Of a stretch of DNA of 64,000 bases, positions 54,275 to 63,088 are shown in pieces. Under the pieces are notes generated by a model. It was not told where the DNA came from and did no database searches. It worked only from the letters and a program-made list of their open reading frames with translations. The stretch is from Halopiger xanaduensis SH-6 (GTDB lineage Archaea > Halobacteriota > Halobacteria > Halobacteriales > Natrialbaceae), in the NCBI RefSeq assembly GCF_000217715.1, contig NC_015666.1, forward strand, positions 226,270 to 290,269. Direction: 5' to 3'. Position numbers and translations under genes: made by a program. Every line of letters starts with the position of its first letter. The stretch's first letter is position 1.

Positions 54275-57200
54275 GCGACACACACATTCACGACATCTTC
54301 CAGCAGTCACCGACCCGCGAACTCGAGGAAGTCCAGAAGGTCAACGCCAGAGCGCAAGCCGAAAACGACGTTCGCGAGTTCTACGAGACCGACAGCGCTC
54401 GCGACGTGCTCACCACGCTCGGGAACCTCGTCGACAAGTATCCACACGAGGAACCGCGCTTCCTCTACATCTCCGCGACGTTCGGGTCAGGGAAGACGCA
54501 CCTTCTGAAGCTCATCGGGTTCGCTGCCGACACCGAATCGGAGTTCGCCGACCTCGGCGAAGAGTTGGCGAACAGATGGCCGGGCTTCCAGTCGTTCCGA
54601 CAGAGCGTCGCCAACTCTCACGTCGACCGCCTGAAACCCGTCTTCTTGAACCTCCTCAACCGAGACGCGTCACAGGAACCGCCACTTCCCTACCTCATTT
54701 ACGAGGCGATCGGCCGCGAACTCGGGTATCCCACCGACCCGAATTGGCTGCTCGAGTGGGCGTGGCAGCTCGACATGAACCACGGTGACTGCTGGGAGCA
54801 ACTACAGGAAGTCGAGCACGACGGACAGACGTTCGAGGACGTGTACGACGAGCGGGCGTCGCTACGGAGCTGGCTCTACGACGCCGTTCCGACACTCGAT
54901 GACTCACCGTACGCGTCTCGGGAGGAAGTCAAACAATCGATCGACGACGCCATCGAGGAAGTCGATCCCGATGAGTTCGACCCCGACGAACTCGTCGACC
55001 GCATCGAAGCGGCTCAAGAGTCGCTGAGCACGCCGGAGACCGAGACAGAGTTGCTGATCGGGCTTGACGAGGTGGCGCTGTTCATCGGCGATGGCCGCCA
55101 TCGCTACAGGGAGTTCCAAGAGACGATGGAAGCGCTGACGGAGCTGGGTGTCGGCCCCAATCCACCAGTTATCGGGACTGGACAGTATCCGATCGAGCGT
55201 ATCCACAGTGAGTTCGACAATACCGAAGTCACGGAGCAGCCGTGGTACGGTGCCCAAGAACCGCTCGAGGGTGCCGACACCGAGATCATCGTCCGAAAGC
55301 GGTGGCTACAGAAGGATACCGAGGGTGGACAGGCAGTCGAGTCCGCGCTCCGGGAGATGCCCGACCTGACGCTCGACGCATACTCCGATATTGCCGGCGC
55401 CGACCCGGACGCGGTCGAGTCGTACCCGTTCCGCGAGTACGATCTCGGGTTGCTTCGGACGGTGATTCAGCAACTGATGCCACGAGGACGCGTGACCGAA
55501 GAGGAGTACGTGCAGGGCCGGGCGCTGCTCATCCTCGTCCGCTCGCTGTTCACGCGGTTCGAGTGGGGAGACAAGCAGGTCGGAGCGCTCGTCACGTGGG
55601 ATGAGTTGTATGACCTGCTGGTGGAGGAAACGACCTACATCCCGCTATGGGTGCAGGAGATGGTCGAGAACAAACTCGTCCCCTCGGCTGGCGGCGACGA
55701 AGATGCGTTCTCCGTCCGCGTTGCGAAGGCGCTGTATCTGCTGAATCAGGTTCGTTCCGAGGTACCGTCGACGCCAGCGAACCTCGCCCGGCTGATGGTC
55801 AAGTCGACTGACGAGTCGTTCGAATCCGTCCGGGATGATGTCGAATCGGCGCTGACCGACCTCCTCGAGGATCGGAAGATACTGACGGAGACGAACGACC
55901 GCGGCGACGAGGAGTACCTATTGGTCTCCGAAGAACAGGAAGACATTCTGACGCGGGCAAAGACTCGCGCACAGCAGATTCCGTCACATCGACTTTCGGC
56001 CAAGTTGGAGAACTCTCTTCGGGAGGGAAGCAACCTTCTGCTCTCTGAGGGCAGTCGACACGAGGTGGATCTCGAGGGGGAGCGCAAAGTCCCGCTCCGT
56101 TTCGGCTACTCTGTTCTCGACCCTATCGAGCAAGCACCGACGCCGGAGTTTGACGCCGTTCGTGTGCGGCTGGTCGCGGGCCGCGACGAGGAGATTAGCG
56201 ATCAGGTTGATGCATGGCAGTCGACGAACGAAGGGCGCGACGGGGGCGAGCACGTCCTCGTCGCCGTCGAGCTACAGGGATCGACGATCGACCGCCTGCG
56301 GGACGCGATGGGTATGCAGGAGGTACTCTCGGAGGAGACGGAAACGTATCCAGACTTGGAGTCCGACCACCGCGACGAACAGCGGGCGCTCGAATCGACG
56401 ATTCGGGAGCAACTCGAAGAAGCGGACATCTACGTCCGAACAGGTGGGACGAAAGGGCGATACGGAGACGTATTCGAGCAGGTCGTGGAAACGCAAGTAC
56501 GGTCTGTGTTCAGCGGGACGCGCTTCGTTCTGACCAACGGAATCACGGAAGTCGAGGACGCCAAGCAGATGGCGCGGTTCTTCCGCGGCGTCGACGACTG
56601 GCCGCTCTCGAGCGAGGACGCCGTCACGCTCGGTGTGGATACCGATCGCGCAGAACTCGCCGACGGCTGGTGTCAGGAATTCCTCGACGAGTACGAGGAC
56701 ACCCAGTCGCTTCGTGCCGAGGACTTGCTTACCCAGACTGTCCAGCGCGGAGGCACGTATCGTGGGACACCGCAGGAATCGATCTCAGCACTGCTGATCA
56801 CGCTTGCAACGGCCAACAAAATCGCGCTACGGCGAGACGACGAGTACATTACCGAACCGGACGAGATCGGCCGAGCGGTCAGAAACAAGACGAACCTGAC
56901 CGACGTACAGATTCGCTTCGAGTCACTAGACGGAATCGATCCCGACCAGATTCGGGGAACCGTCGAGACGCTGATCGGCGAGGAGCCGGACGGAACCGAT
57001 CCCGACGCGTGGCTCTCGGAGATGGCTAACTGGGTAGACGAGAACAGCGTGCTGGTGAAGCGTGTCTTGCGAGGCGTCAGCAGAGAGTTCAGCGAAGGCG
57101 CTTCACTGGACGAACTCGAAACGGCTCTCCAGCCCGCACTCGGGGGCGAATCTCTCGAAACAGACGACTTTGCGTCCGACGAGATCGCACGGCAGTCCGA

Positions 57201-58113
57201 GCGCTTCGCTCGGGCAAGAGGACTATTCCAGTCGATAGAGGATGGCGACTCACTCTGGGAGCAGTTCAGCCAGCGAACGACGGAGATGCAGCGGCTCTAC
57301 CCCGGTGCGGAAATCACGGGGGAGATGCAAGCGATCGTCGGCGGAGACGAAGTGCCAGATGCCGACCGGCTTCGAGCAACGATCGACGAAGCCGACGATC
57401 ACAGACGAACCGTCGTCCGCGAGCAGTACGAACGAATCGCGGGAGAGTCGCCGCCGAACGAAGAGCCCGAGAGCGTGGTTTCCAGTCTTGCGACATGGCT
57501 CTACGCTCACGATGGGAGCAGCAAGGAAACTGCCGACCGCGTCGCCGTCGAATTCGACGGTGTAACCATCGACGACCTCTACGAGCTCTTCGAGACGGCG
57601 TGGAATGGTGACTCGTTCTCGGAGAAAGATCTCGTCGACCCGACGGTCGTTCAGCAAGCCAAGCGGTACGAACGGGCACGGCAGCTCCTCGAAGCTTCCG
57701 GTAGCGAGGCCTCGCTCTGGTCGCAACTTCGCGACGCGTCGAGACGACTCGAGGAAGAACGTCCGAACCATCCGGTCACGACCGACGTGAGCGAGATGCT
57801 CAGTCGGTCTCAGCCGCCGAGCGTCGACGATGTAGAGCAACTTCTCGACGAGGCAGAGAACCCCTTCGAGGTCGACGAGCGACTCGAAGAACTCGCCAGC
57901 GAACTGCAGTCTGAGTATCCCGACCACGATCTCACCCAAGAGGTCGTCGATGCAGTAGAGGGAACCAGCCCACCGAGTGAGGAACGCGTAGGTGAATTGA
58001 TCGAAGAGGCCGAGCAGTTGCTCGACGGTGTTGACGAGCAACTGCGGCGGATTCGGGAGACTATGGATGAACTTGAGGACGGTTCCGTAGTGCTGGTTGA
58101 GCCACTCGACTGA
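54271..58113 (+). CDS. Second BrxC/PglY-like ATPase
   Basis: A 1280-residue ATPase related to the first copy in layout but diverged. Walker A is SATFGSGKTHLLKLI (G72-T76); Walker B is LIGLDEVALFIGD (D266, E267). Long acidic helical repeats occupy the C-terminal third (EEADDHRRTV, LDEAENPFEVDERLEEL). Haloarchaeal BREX of the duplicated-ATPase type (type 5 in the literature, from memory) carries two such genes. Start overlaps BrxB by 4 bases. No PglX or PglZ follows within the window. Confidence 0.75.
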   Translation: MSDTHIHDIFQQSPTRELEEVQKVNARAQAENDVREFYETDSARDVLTTLGNLVDKYPHEEPRFLYISATFGSGKTHLLKLIGFAADTESEFADLGEELANRWPGFQSFRQSVANSHVDRLKPVFLNLLNRDASQEPPLPYLIYEAIGRELGYPTDPNWLLEWAWQLDMNHGDCWEQLQEVEHDGQTFEDVYDERASLRSWLYDAVPTLDDSPYASREEVKQSIDDAIEEVDPDEFDPDELVDRIEAAQESLSTPETETELLIGLDEVALFIGDGRHRYREFQETMEALTELGVGPNPPVIGTGQYPIERIHSEFDNTEVTEQPWYGAQEPLEGADTEIIVRKRWLQKDTEGGQAVESALREMPDLTLDAYSDIAGADPDAVESYPFREYDLGLLRTVIQQLMPRGRVTEEEYVQGRALLILVRSLFTRFEWGDKQVGALVTWDELYDLLVEETTYIPLWVQEMVENKLVPSAGGDEDAFSVRVAKALYLLNQVRSEVPSTPANLARLMVKSTDESFESVRDDVESALTDLLEDRKILTETNDRGDEEYLLVSEEQEDILTRAKTRAQQIPSHRLSAKLENSLREGSNLLLSEGSRHEVDLEGERKVPLRFGYSVLDPIEQAPTPEFDAVRVRLVAGRDEEISDQVDAWQSTNEGRDGGEHVLVAVELQGSTIDRLRDAMGMQEVLSEETETYPDLESDHRDEQRALESTIREQLEEADIYVRTGGTKGRYGDVFEQVVETQVRSVFSGTRFVLTNGITEVEDAKQMARFFRGVDDWPLSSEDAVTLGVDTDRAELADGWCQEFLDEYEDTQSLRAEDLLTQTVQRGGTYRGTPQESISALLITLATANKIALRRDDEYITEPDEIGRAVRNKTNLTDVQIRFESLDGIDPDQIRGTVETLIGEEPDGTDPDAWLSEMANWVDENSVLVKRVLRGVSREFSEGASLDELETALQPALGGESLETDDFASDEIARQSERFARARGLFQSIEDGDSLWEQFSQRTTEMQRLYPGAEITGEMQAIVGGDEVPDADRLRATIDEADDHRRTVVREQYERIAGESPPNEEPESVVSSLATWLYAHDGSSKETADRVAVEFDGVTIDDLYELFETAWNGDSFSEKDLVDPTVVQQAKRYERARQLLEASGSEASLWSQLRDASRRLEEERPNHPVTTDVSEMLSRSQPPSVDDVEQLLDEAENPFEVDERLEELASELQSEYPDHDLTQEVVDAVEGTSPPSEERVGELIEEAEQLLDGVDEQLRRIRETMDELEDGSVVLVEPLD

Positions 58114-58152
58114 GAGGTAGACTTTATTTTGGCTGGATATGAGAATCGGGAC

Positions 58153-59328
58153 ATGCGGGAATACAAGGATAACATCTTCTATTATGAATCCGGAGAGAAG
58201 GCTGACCCATTAGAGAAGAATACCGTACACGGGCTTGTCAAGACCCTCAAAGATACGGAGTTCCCAGTATCAAGACGGTTTCTTGAGTTCTGTACTGACC
58301 GATCCTTACCAGACTCAGTCACATTCGAGTACGAAACGGAAGTACCAGCTAAGCGGGTGTCCCATGACTCGGCAGAACAGAGCATTCTGATTGGTCTTTC
58401 AAGAACTGGTGGGGTAAGAGATGGGGGTGGCGCCGGAGATTCACCGCAAGTGGATGCCCAAATTCGAATACAGAATTCTGAGGGAGAGTCTCTGTGTGAC
58501 GTATTTATTGAGGCAAAGGTTCGCGGCTCTGATCTTCAGCGCCGTCAACTTAAGGAATACGTCGACGCCTTCGGCATCTCAGAGCAAGGTGAAGATGGGC
58601 AGTCGTGGGACACCATCCAGTGGTCTGATGTTTACCGCCTTTTCGAAGAGGCTCGAGAATCTGCCCCAAGTTGCGAGGTTCCTTCGCGAGACAAGTATCT
58701 ACTCAGCGAATTTAACCATCGGCTTCTTCAGAAGGGCATGGTGCGGGGTACGCTCGGAGTGAGCAAGACGGGTGGAGGCAATGGGGATAAGCACCGCAAA
58801 CGGTTGCTCGTTGGCCCAAAAGATCCAGACTCAGACCCAGTACTAACCTTCTGGGCATTCTCTCACCGCGAAGGCCAGAACCAATCCTCGTCGATAGAGG
58901 TTCCAGAAGACTGTCTTCAGGAACTCTTCGGTGAGATGGCTCTCGAGACTCGACGGAAGGTATTCCTCGAGGGAGACTTCGAGAGACTACAGCAGTGGGT
59001 GGTCGAGACAACTGATCTCACTTTAGCCGACTTCAAAGACAGTGGAAGTACTTTCGCGAAAGCTGAGCGAGAGGGGTACCCCGAGCCAGCTGGAATAATG
59101 CTTAGGTTCAGCAATTCAGACCTCTTCAAAATCAACTCTTACAACGTCGAGAAATCGAATGGCTGGATTTACTATCCACCAATATTGGCGCCAAAGGAGT
59201 GGGAAAGTGTGTTTACCGAATTAGCAGGAAAACTCTCCGATAGCCAACGAGAGCGATTCATCGTGGATTTCGATTTGGATGCTCTCTGGGAGGCGTATTT
59301 ACACGATTCACCTATAAGTACAAGCTAA
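58153..59328 (+). CDS. Putative PD-(D/E)XK nuclease-like protein
   Basis: A 391-residue protein whose middle contains DAQIRIQNSEGESLCDVFIEAKV: Asp101 and E120-x-K122 have the spacing of a PD-(D/E)XK nuclease core. The rest is mixed alpha/beta without a named domain. The GC is noticeably lower than in the brx genes. ATG 58153 is preferred over TTG 58129. It lies 39 bases after the second BrxC, so it may be cotranscribed, or it may be a later insert into the locus. Confidence 0.55.
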   Translation: MREYKDNIFYYESGEKADPLEKNTVHGLVKTLKDTEFPVSRRFLEFCTDRSLPDSVTFEYETEVPAKRVSHDSAEQSILIGLSRTGGVRDGGGAGDSPQVDAQIRIQNSEGESLCDVFIEAKVRGSDLQRRQLKEYVDAFGISEQGEDGQSWDTIQWSDVYRLFEEARESAPSCEVPSRDKYLLSEFNHRLLQKGMVRGTLGVSKTGGGNGDKHRKRLLVGPKDPDSDPVLTFWAFSHREGQNQSSSIEVPEDCLQELFGEMALETRRKVFLEGDFERLQQWVVETTDLTLADFKDSGSTFAKAEREGYPEPAGIMLRFSNSDLFKINSYNVEKSNGWIYYPPILAPKEWESVFTELAGKLSDSQRERFIVDFDLDALWEAYLHDSPISTS

Positions 59329-59423
59329 ATGGGGAACTCCATCTCGTTGTGGGGCTCTCTCAATGGCTCTGTGATGATGATCGAGCCGCTCGAATGTAGG
59401 TCAGGTGTTGCAAAAAGCCGAAC

Positions 59424-59433
59424 TTATTTATAT
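59424..59433 (+). promoter_or_regulatory. TATA box of the HTH/nucleotidyltransferase pair
   Basis: TTATTTATAT, centred 28 bases before the GTG at 59457, the spacing of a leaderless haloarchaeal transcript. This separates the pair from the preceding operon. Confidence 0.6.
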
Positions 59434-59456
59434 TCGATTCGCAGATATGCAACGTA

Positions 59457-60377
59457 GTGTACTCTGAGGCAGAGCTTCGGGCGCTAGAAGCCCTTCAGGG
59501 TGAGTCGACGGTTTCGGGACTCGCCGAGGAACTCGACCGAAGCCGCAGTTACGTGTCCGAACTCGTTGATCGGATGGAGTCGAAGGGGTTGGTTCACACC
59601 AGCCGCGAGGGAAAGCAGAAGCAGATCAATCGGTCAGACGCCCGAGCCATCGAACTGTTCGACAGTTTCGTCCAACAGTACACCCACATTCCGTTTCCCG
59701 AACTGCTCGGCGGCGCCACGCTACGTATTCTGTACTACCTGCAGTCGCCGGCGACTGCCACCCAACTTGCGGAGCAAGTCGATGTCCATCGGAGCACGGT
59801 ACATCGGTCGTTATCTCCGCTGGAGAACCGCGGAATGATCTACAAGTCGGACGGGAAGTACACGCTCAACGACGAATTCGAGGAGCTATCTACGGTGGCC
59901 CGTGAGTTTGCGCATTTACGGCACAGACACCGCGTCGAAGACCACGCTGAGTCGTTCACACTCCTCTGGGAATCGCTGGACGAGTTTCTCGTCCAGACTC
60001 GCGCCGAAATCGAAGAAGACGCGTTCCACCTGACGGGGCCGGAACTGTTCCAAGCGTACGATCTCCCGTTAATGGCTCGCCAGCGTCGGTACTACCTGTA
60101 CTCGGAGTCGGTCGATGAGGTATCACCAGCGGAGTTATGTTGCCATATGCTCGTGATCGACAACGGAACGCGTTCGCAGTCCTACTGCCTTCTCCTGATT
60201 AGCGAAACGGCGATCGAACGCAACGAGTTGCTCGAAGCCGCCGAAAAGTACGAGGTCGACGAACGGGTCTCGAACCTGCTCGAGTACCTCGATACCGAGG
60301 GAGAGAGTCGGTCGGGGCGCCTCCCGCGATGGGAAGAGTTCCGTGAGCTTGCCGACGACTACGGGGTGGCAGTATGA
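59457..60377 (+). CDS. Double winged-helix regulator (MarR/AbiEi-like)
   Basis: A 306-residue protein with GTG start. Two winged-helix units are visible: residues about 1-60 (ALEALQGESTVSGLAEELDR, SYVSELVDRMESKGLV) and 85-140 (RILYYLQSPATATQLAEQVD, STVHRSLSPLENRGM). The C-terminal half is acidic with no named fold. Its stop overlaps the nucleotidyltransferase start by 4 bases. HTH plus nucleotidyltransferase pairs resemble AbiE-type toxin-antitoxin systems, where the HTH protein neutralises or represses. Confidence 0.7.
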   Translation: MYSEAELRALEALQGESTVSGLAEELDRSRSYVSELVDRMESKGLVHTSREGKQKQINRSDARAIELFDSFVQQYTHIPFPELLGGATLRILYYLQSPATATQLAEQVDVHRSTVHRSLSPLENRGMIYKSDGKYTLNDEFEELSTVAREFAHLRHRHRVEDHAESFTLLWESLDEFLVQTRAEIEEDAFHLTGPELFQAYDLPLMARQRRYYLYSESVDEVSPAELCCHMLVIDNGTRSQSYCLLLISETAIERNELLEAAEKYEVDERVSNLLEYLDTEGESRSGRLPRWEEFRELADDYGVAV

Positions 60378-61186
60378 GGCGACGGTTCGATAGCGAGTAC
60401 ATCAAGTCCGAGCTAGATCGGGTCGGCAGGCAGCTCGAAATCGAACTGACCGTCTACCTGATCGGGGGCGGTGCGATGTCGTTCCGTGGTCTCAAGGAAA
60501 CGACCAAGGACATCGATCTAATCGTCACTGACGGCGACGACCTCCGAGTGCTACAGGCAGTCTTGCTGGATAACGGGTACAACGTCGTCAAAGAACCCGG
60601 AGAGGAGTATGACGATCTCGGAGCGCAGCGGATCCTCGAGAACGACGACGGGTGTCGTATCGACATCTTCAACCAACAGGTGATCGACAAGCTCGTCCTC
60701 TCGGAGGGGATGCGCCGGCGAAGTGAAGCCTACCTCGACGCCGGGAGGCTGTCAGTCGCGCTGGTCAGTTCCGAGGACATCTTCCTTTTCAAGTCAGTCG
60801 CCGGGCGAACGGACGACATCGAGGACATGTTTTCGCTTGTGCAGACCGAACTCGATTTCGACGTTATCGAGGACGAGTTGGAACAGCAGATCGACTTGCT
60901 GGGACAGGAGCTGTTCGTCACACACGCGAACGAGGCACTACTGGAACTCGAAGAGCAGCACAACATCTCGACGCCGTTGGCCGAGCGGGTCTCCGAAATC
61001 ACCGAACGCGTGTACCGGGAAATCGAAGTGTTGCAGGCCTTCAACGAGTCGATCTCTCGATCAGAGTTAGAAGCTGCGGTCGACCTTTCTCCCGAAGACG
61101 TAGACGAGGCTATCGAACATCTCGTAGAGAAGGATGTCGTTGAGATTGACGACGACGTTATCGTCCGGAAATCGACTAATCTGTGA
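60374..61186 (+). CDS. Nucleotidyltransferase (AbiEii/DUF6036-like)
   Basis: A 270-residue protein with a nucleotidyltransferase core: YLIGGGAMSFRGLKETTKDIDLIV, with the GG pair and D46-x-D48 metal ligands. CRIDIFNQQVIDK continues the fold. The C-terminal segment (ELEAAVDLSPEDVDEAIEHL) looks like a winged helix. Such enzymes in bacterial AbiE systems act as toxins, transferring nucleotides to tRNA or proteins. It overlaps the regulator by 4 bases (ATGA). A toxin role is inferred from the gene pair. Confidence 0.7.
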   Translation: MRRRFDSEYIKSELDRVGRQLEIELTVYLIGGGAMSFRGLKETTKDIDLIVTDGDDLRVLQAVLLDNGYNVVKEPGEEYDDLGAQRILENDDGCRIDIFNQQVIDKLVLSEGMRRRSEAYLDAGRLSVALVSSEDIFLFKSVAGRTDDIEDMFSLVQTELDFDVIEDELEQQIDLLGQELFVTHANEALLELEEQHNISTPLAERVSEITERVYREIEVLQAFNESISRSELEAAVDLSPEDVDEAIEHLVEKDVVEIDDDVIVRKSTNL

Positions 61187-61198
61187 GAAGGAGTCGAC

Positions 61199-62047
61199 CT
61201 ATTGTGTCTCGATGTACTCTGGCGGGTCTTTACGGAACTCCCTAAGCCACCGGAGTGCAGCCTCTGTTTCGGTGAATTCGTCTTCGTCAGTTCCCGCACC
61301 ACTATGCCACTCATCGTCGATTCGATACCGGTGACTCACGGTCAGAATCGCCGTATCGGGGTGATTTGATCCCTCTACGCGTTGGAGGTACCAGTCTGGC
61401 TCGTAACGCCGAAAAACGGTTACATCATCCACTTCTTCCTCGACCTGCGTCAGGAGCTCGTCGAGGGACGTAGTTTTGGACGCTCTCTCGAGGTTCGCCG
61501 TAATACTCGTAGCAATGCGTTCACTGTCATCGTACCTTTCGAGATCGAATCCCTCGTCAACGTCGTTTTCTACGGCACGAAGATGCTCAAACAGCTCCGA
61601 ATCGAGATCTCGAATCCACCGCTCGACATCCCCAACGTCAGACCCTAACTCGATCAAGACCTCAAACGAGGAGTCATCACGACCAGAAAATAGGAGCGTC
61701 TCGTTCATGCCGAGGTTACCTCGGGAGACCAATATGTCGCCGAAAACCTGTACGACCGGAATATCAGACCCTCGTAGCTGGCGCTGTAGGCGAACGATGT
61801 CGTATGGAGGTGCTTCTTCGACTAGATCCACGCTGATCGAGGCTAAGGCCTGTCTCGAATAGAACTCGCTTAGCCCCGGATACAATGCTCTCGTCCGGAC
61901 GTGGATGTCGACTTCGCTGATAGTGCGCAATTCTTCAGGGGCGGGGAGACGAGAGGTCGCTTCGTCGTTCAACTCGGCCTCGCTTCGATAGATGGCTGCT
62001 TTCGCCGAAGTCCACATCTGAGCGATCGAGCTAATAATCTCCTTCAT
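61199..62047 (-). CDS. Hypothetical protein
   Basis: A 282-residue acidic protein with ATG start. It has alternating strands (FYSRQALASISVDLVEEAPP, DIPVVQVFGDILVSRGNLG) and helices, and a C-terminal WHSGAGTDEDEFTETEAALR. No domain is recognised. It converges with the nucleotidyltransferase (12 bases apart). Confidence 0.5.
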   Translation of the reverse strand: MKEIISSIAQMWTSAKAAIYRSEAELNDEATSRLPAPEELRTISEVDIHVRTRALYPGLSEFYSRQALASISVDLVEEAPPYDIVRLQRQLRGSDIPVVQVFGDILVSRGNLGMNETLLFSGRDDSSFEVLIELGSDVGDVERWIRDLDSELFEHLRAVENDVDEGFDLERYDDSERIATSITANLERASKTTSLDELLTQVEEEVDDVTVFRRYEPDWYLQRVEGSNHPDTAILTVSHRYRIDDEWHSGAGTDEDEFTETEAALRWLREFRKDPPEYIETQ

Positions 62048-62254
62048 TCTCAGCTACTCCCGGCTGAGAGTTGTTAAATCGCGGTGAACGTCTGCCTCTC
62101 GATACTACGCATCAAGCTGTACTCCTGAATCTATGCTGGGTGTTTGGCAGCTGGGCTCTGTTGAAATCCTAATAACCGGATAGCTCATTGGGTAACTAGC
62201 AGCCATTTTTGAAACCGAAGTAATGAATTGAGAGAGTATCGATTTGGGTACAGT

Positions 62255-62938
62255 ATGGGAGAGGACAGAAGAGAGGATATGCTTGATGCTCTTCATCGAC
62301 TCGCGGAGGAACTCGGTGAAACACCGACGACTACGGAGATGAATGACCGGGGAGAATATTGGGCATCGCAGTACCAAAATGAATTCGGGGGGTGGAATGA
62401 GGCTCTTCGGGAGGCGGGGTTTGAGCCGAATCAGGTGTGGAAAGTGCCGACGGATGATTTATTGAACGAGATCCGGCAACTGGCGAGGGAATTGAATCAA
62501 ACGCCGACGAAAGAACAGATGGATGATCGGGGAGAGTATTACGGTCGAAGTTATCTGAAGCGATTTGGGAGTTGGAATGAGGCGGTTCGTCAAGCGGGGT
62601 TAGAGCCGAATCAGCGGATTTCACAGTCTGCGTTCCGGGAGCCTCCTGACGCATGCCGGTTGTGTGGAGACGCTCCTGACGCTGGGTTAGATTTTCATCA
62701 TTGGCGGTATGGTGAGAACAAAGCAGGGTGTTATCTCTGTCGTACGTGTCACGATGACGTTCATGCCGGCGGTATGCGACCAGACAACGACCCCGGGTGG
62801 TTGATGGGAGCTGTCGAGAATTTAATTCGGTGTCACGCGAAATATTCCGAGGAGACAAGTGTGCCAGCAATCACTAGTCGGTACAATATCCCTTCTGAGG
62901 GGCTTGTAGCGTCTGCGATGTCGAATGTAGAGATGTGA
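62255..62938 (+). CDS. HNH endonuclease with two homing-type repeats
   Basis: A 227-residue protein. Two tandem copies of a homing-endonuclease-associated repeat occupy residues about 1-125: (MLDALHRLAEELGETPTTTE ... GGWNEALREAGFEPNQ) and (LLNEIRQLARELNQTPTKEQ ... GSWNEAVRQAGLEPNQ). The HNH domain follows with zinc ligands CRLCGD and CRTCH and a catalytic His in LDFHHWRYGENKAG. ATG 62255 is preferred over TTG 62228. Low GC suggests recent arrival. It may act as a mobile or defence nuclease. Confidence 0.75.
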   Translation: MGEDRREDMLDALHRLAEELGETPTTTEMNDRGEYWASQYQNEFGGWNEALREAGFEPNQVWKVPTDDLLNEIRQLARELNQTPTKEQMDDRGEYYGRSYLKRFGSWNEAVRQAGLEPNQRISQSAFREPPDACRLCGDAPDAGLDFHHWRYGENKAGCYLCRTCHDDVHAGGMRPDNDPGWLMGAVENLIRCHAKYSEETSVPAITSRYNIPSEGLVASAMSNVEM

Positions 62939-63088
62939 TTGAAGTTCTGGATAATTATCACGATGTCTGTGCTTACCGAATAGTCTCCCAATCTTGTTAG
63001 TAGATGAGGGTTTCAACACAACCGGCAGCTCTTCGTTTACTGGTGCTTCCAAAAGATTATCATGTATCTGTGACTCTATCTCGACATC

